Under the pieces are notes generated by a model. It worked only from the letters and a program-made list of their open reading frames with translations, made no database searches and had not been told where the DNA came from. Positions 11,449-12,536 of a stretch of 12,536 bases of DNA are shown here, piece by piece. The stretch spans positions 1-12,536 of the forward strand of contig CAJMEC010000052.1 in assembly GCA_905212345.1 (NCBI GenBank), given 5' to 3'. The DNA is from an uncultured Sutterella sp. GTDB taxonomy: Bacteria; Pseudomonadota; Gammaproteobacteria; Burkholderiales; Burkholderiaceae_F. A program made the translations under genes and the position numbers. Numbering within the stretch: position 1 is the first letter of the stretch; each line of letters begins with the position of its first letter.

Positions 11449-12536
11449 TTGAAACTGACCGTCAAGATCCAATCTATTGAAAAAATCAACTCACAAGCGC
11501 TCATCATCGCCTTGTTTGAAAAGGCCAAGACCGCTCGCTCTGAGAACAAAGTCGAGGGGCTCAATCAGTCCATCAGCGACATGGTGTCCGTTGATGGTTT
11601 TAAAGCCGGTCTCGGTGAGGTTACACGCGTGTTACGCCCGATGGGGATGGCTGCTCGGGAATTGATTTTGGTCGGCCTGGGACCGCGGGAAAAATTCGAC
11701 GAAGATGCGTTCACTCGCGCCGCGCGGGCCGCATTGGCTGCCACTCGGGCAGAATCGGTTTCGGTTTTACTCTCCGATTGGTGTTTGGAAAATAAGACTG
11801 AAGAATGGTCCGTTTTACAACTGGCGATCACCGCCGGCACCACTTTTGAGCCGCTCACGGAAGAAAACAGAAAACTGCTCGAAAAGCGCCATGTCAATAT
11901 TATCGTCAGAGAAAAAAGCATCGCGTTAACCCAAACGGCCGAAATCGGTCAAGCGATTGCATCGGCCATCAATCGTGCCAAAATTTGGGGAAATCTTCCC
12001 GCCAATATTTGCACACCGTCGTATCTGGCCGATGAAGCAAAGAAACTTGCGTCCGTCAAAGGTGTCACAGTTAAGATTCATGACGAAAAAGCCGCTCGAA
12101 AAATCGGCATGAATGCCTTCCTTGCCGTGGCGCAAGGCTCCCGTGAGGCGCCTCGCTTCATTGAATTGCACTATAGCGGCGCGGCCAAAAACGACTCGCC
12201 CGTCTGCCTTATCGGCAAGGCAATCACATTGGACGCAGGGGGGCTGTGCCTTAAACCTTCAGCGCATATCACTGATATGAAATTTGATATGGCTGGCGGA
12301 GCGGCGGTTTTAGCTGTTTTTGAAGCGATCGCCAAAGAAAAGTGGCCGATTAATCTGGTGGCTTTAATTCCCGCCTGTGAAAATTTACCCGACGGCGCGG
12401 CCTATAAGCCCTCCGATGTTATCAAGACACTTTCGGGCAAAACCGTAGAAATCACCAATACCGATGCCGAAGGTCGATTAGTTTTAGCAGACGCCCTGAC
12501 GTACGCGTGCCGTTTTGAGCCGCAAGCCATTATTGA
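11449..12536 (+). CDS. pepA: Leucyl aminopeptidase PepA (M17), 3' end outside the window
   Basis: Cytosolic two-metal aminopeptidase that removes N-terminal residues from peptides. In the 362 codons present, the full M17 active-site set occurs with canonical spacing: K257, D262, K269, D280, D339, E341 and R343, the last three in NTDAEGRL at 337-344. The order and distances match bovine lens aminopeptidase with a constant offset. The N-terminal macro-like domain (about residues 1-160) is divergent, as is usual. The start is TTG at 11449: AAGGA (11436-11440) is 8 bases upstream, an in-frame TGA lies at 11434-11436, and no ATG or GTG occurs between that stop and the TTG. The first in-frame ATG comes only at codon 45. 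About 140 residues are expected beyond the window. GLCLKPSAH replaces the commoner GISIKPG/A wording, with catalytic residues kept. E. coli PepA also acts as a DNA-binding factor; nothing here tests that. Confidence 0.93.
   Translation, partial: MKLTVKIQSIEKINSQALIIALFEKAKTARSENKVEGLNQSISDMVSVDGFKAGLGEVTRVLRPMGMAARELILVGLGPREKFDEDAFTRAARAALAATRAESVSVLLSDWCLENKTEEWSVLQLAITAGTTFEPLTEENRKLLEKRHVNIIVREKSIALTQTAEIGQAIASAINRAKIWGNLPANICTPSYLADEAKKLASVKGVTVKIHDEKAARKIGMNAFLAVAQGSREAPRFIELHYSGAAKNDSPVCLIGKAITLDAGGLCLKPSAHITDMKFDMAGGAAVLAVFEAIAKEKWPINLVALIPACENLPDGAAYKPSDVIKTLSGKTVEITNTDAEGRLVLADALTYACRFEPQAII

Overview
The window looks like ordinary chromosome of a Gram-negative betaproteobacterium, most likely a gut-associated Burkholderiales of the Sutterella/Parasutterella kind. 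This placement is an inference from the gene mix, the moderate GC content, the strong AGGAG-type ribosome sites and the resemblance of several proteins to proteobacterial families; no rRNA or phylogenetic marker is present to prove it. I see no insertion sequence, CRISPR array, prophage or complete mobile element.

Layout on the + strand: a terminator-like hairpin (85-139); a sodium:amino-acid symporter of the AGCS family (298-1665), followed one base later by a tRNA-dihydrouridine synthase (1667-2653); a tRNA with CAU anticodon, probably the lysidine-modified tRNA-Ile2 (2726-2802); an exported protein of unknown function (2907-3923) with its own promoter and terminator; and an AbgA-like M20 amidohydrolase (4055-5332) ending in a two-tier terminator. 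On the - strand follow an exported M15-type D,D-/L,D-carboxypeptidase-like protein (5422-6168), inducible ornithine decarboxylase SpeF (6345-8504) with a 490-base upstream control region, a U32-family protein (8997-10262) in an operon with a GNAT acetyltransferase (10274-10783), and a small VOC-fold protein (10871-11275). The last gene, leucyl aminopeptidase PepA (11449 to the window edge), is on the + strand, starts at TTG and is cut off by the window end.

The most interesting element lies upstream of speF. A 50-codon ORF (8822 down to 8670), with a well-placed AGGAG site, encodes IRRIRHIT at residues 12-19. This lines up without gaps, offset by one residue, with the HIRRxxH ornithine-recognition segment of the E. 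coli leader peptide SpeFL, which senses ornithine inside the ribosome and controls speF. The second half of the ORF is C/U-rich and G-poor, like a Rho-loading (rut) site. Unlike E. coli SpeFL (34 residues), the frame runs on about 16 codons past the position where the E. coli arrest peptide ends, and potE does not follow speF. A 24-base inverted repeat and two copies of ATTTTTACAT spaced 21 bases apart sit at the likely promoter of the leader. This would be an ornithine-sensing arrest-peptide switch outside the gammaproteobacteria, with an altered C-terminal design.

Secondary points: a near-duplicate of the speF 3' end upstream of the M15 gene; a terminator that ends one base before the ribosome site of the GNAT gene; an exact copy of the 10-base Neisseria DNA uptake word in a hairpin between the VOC and GNAT genes; an inverted repeat framing the -10 box of the unknown exported protein; and a dihydrouridine synthase whose motifs look more like clostridial proteins than DusA, DusB or DusC.
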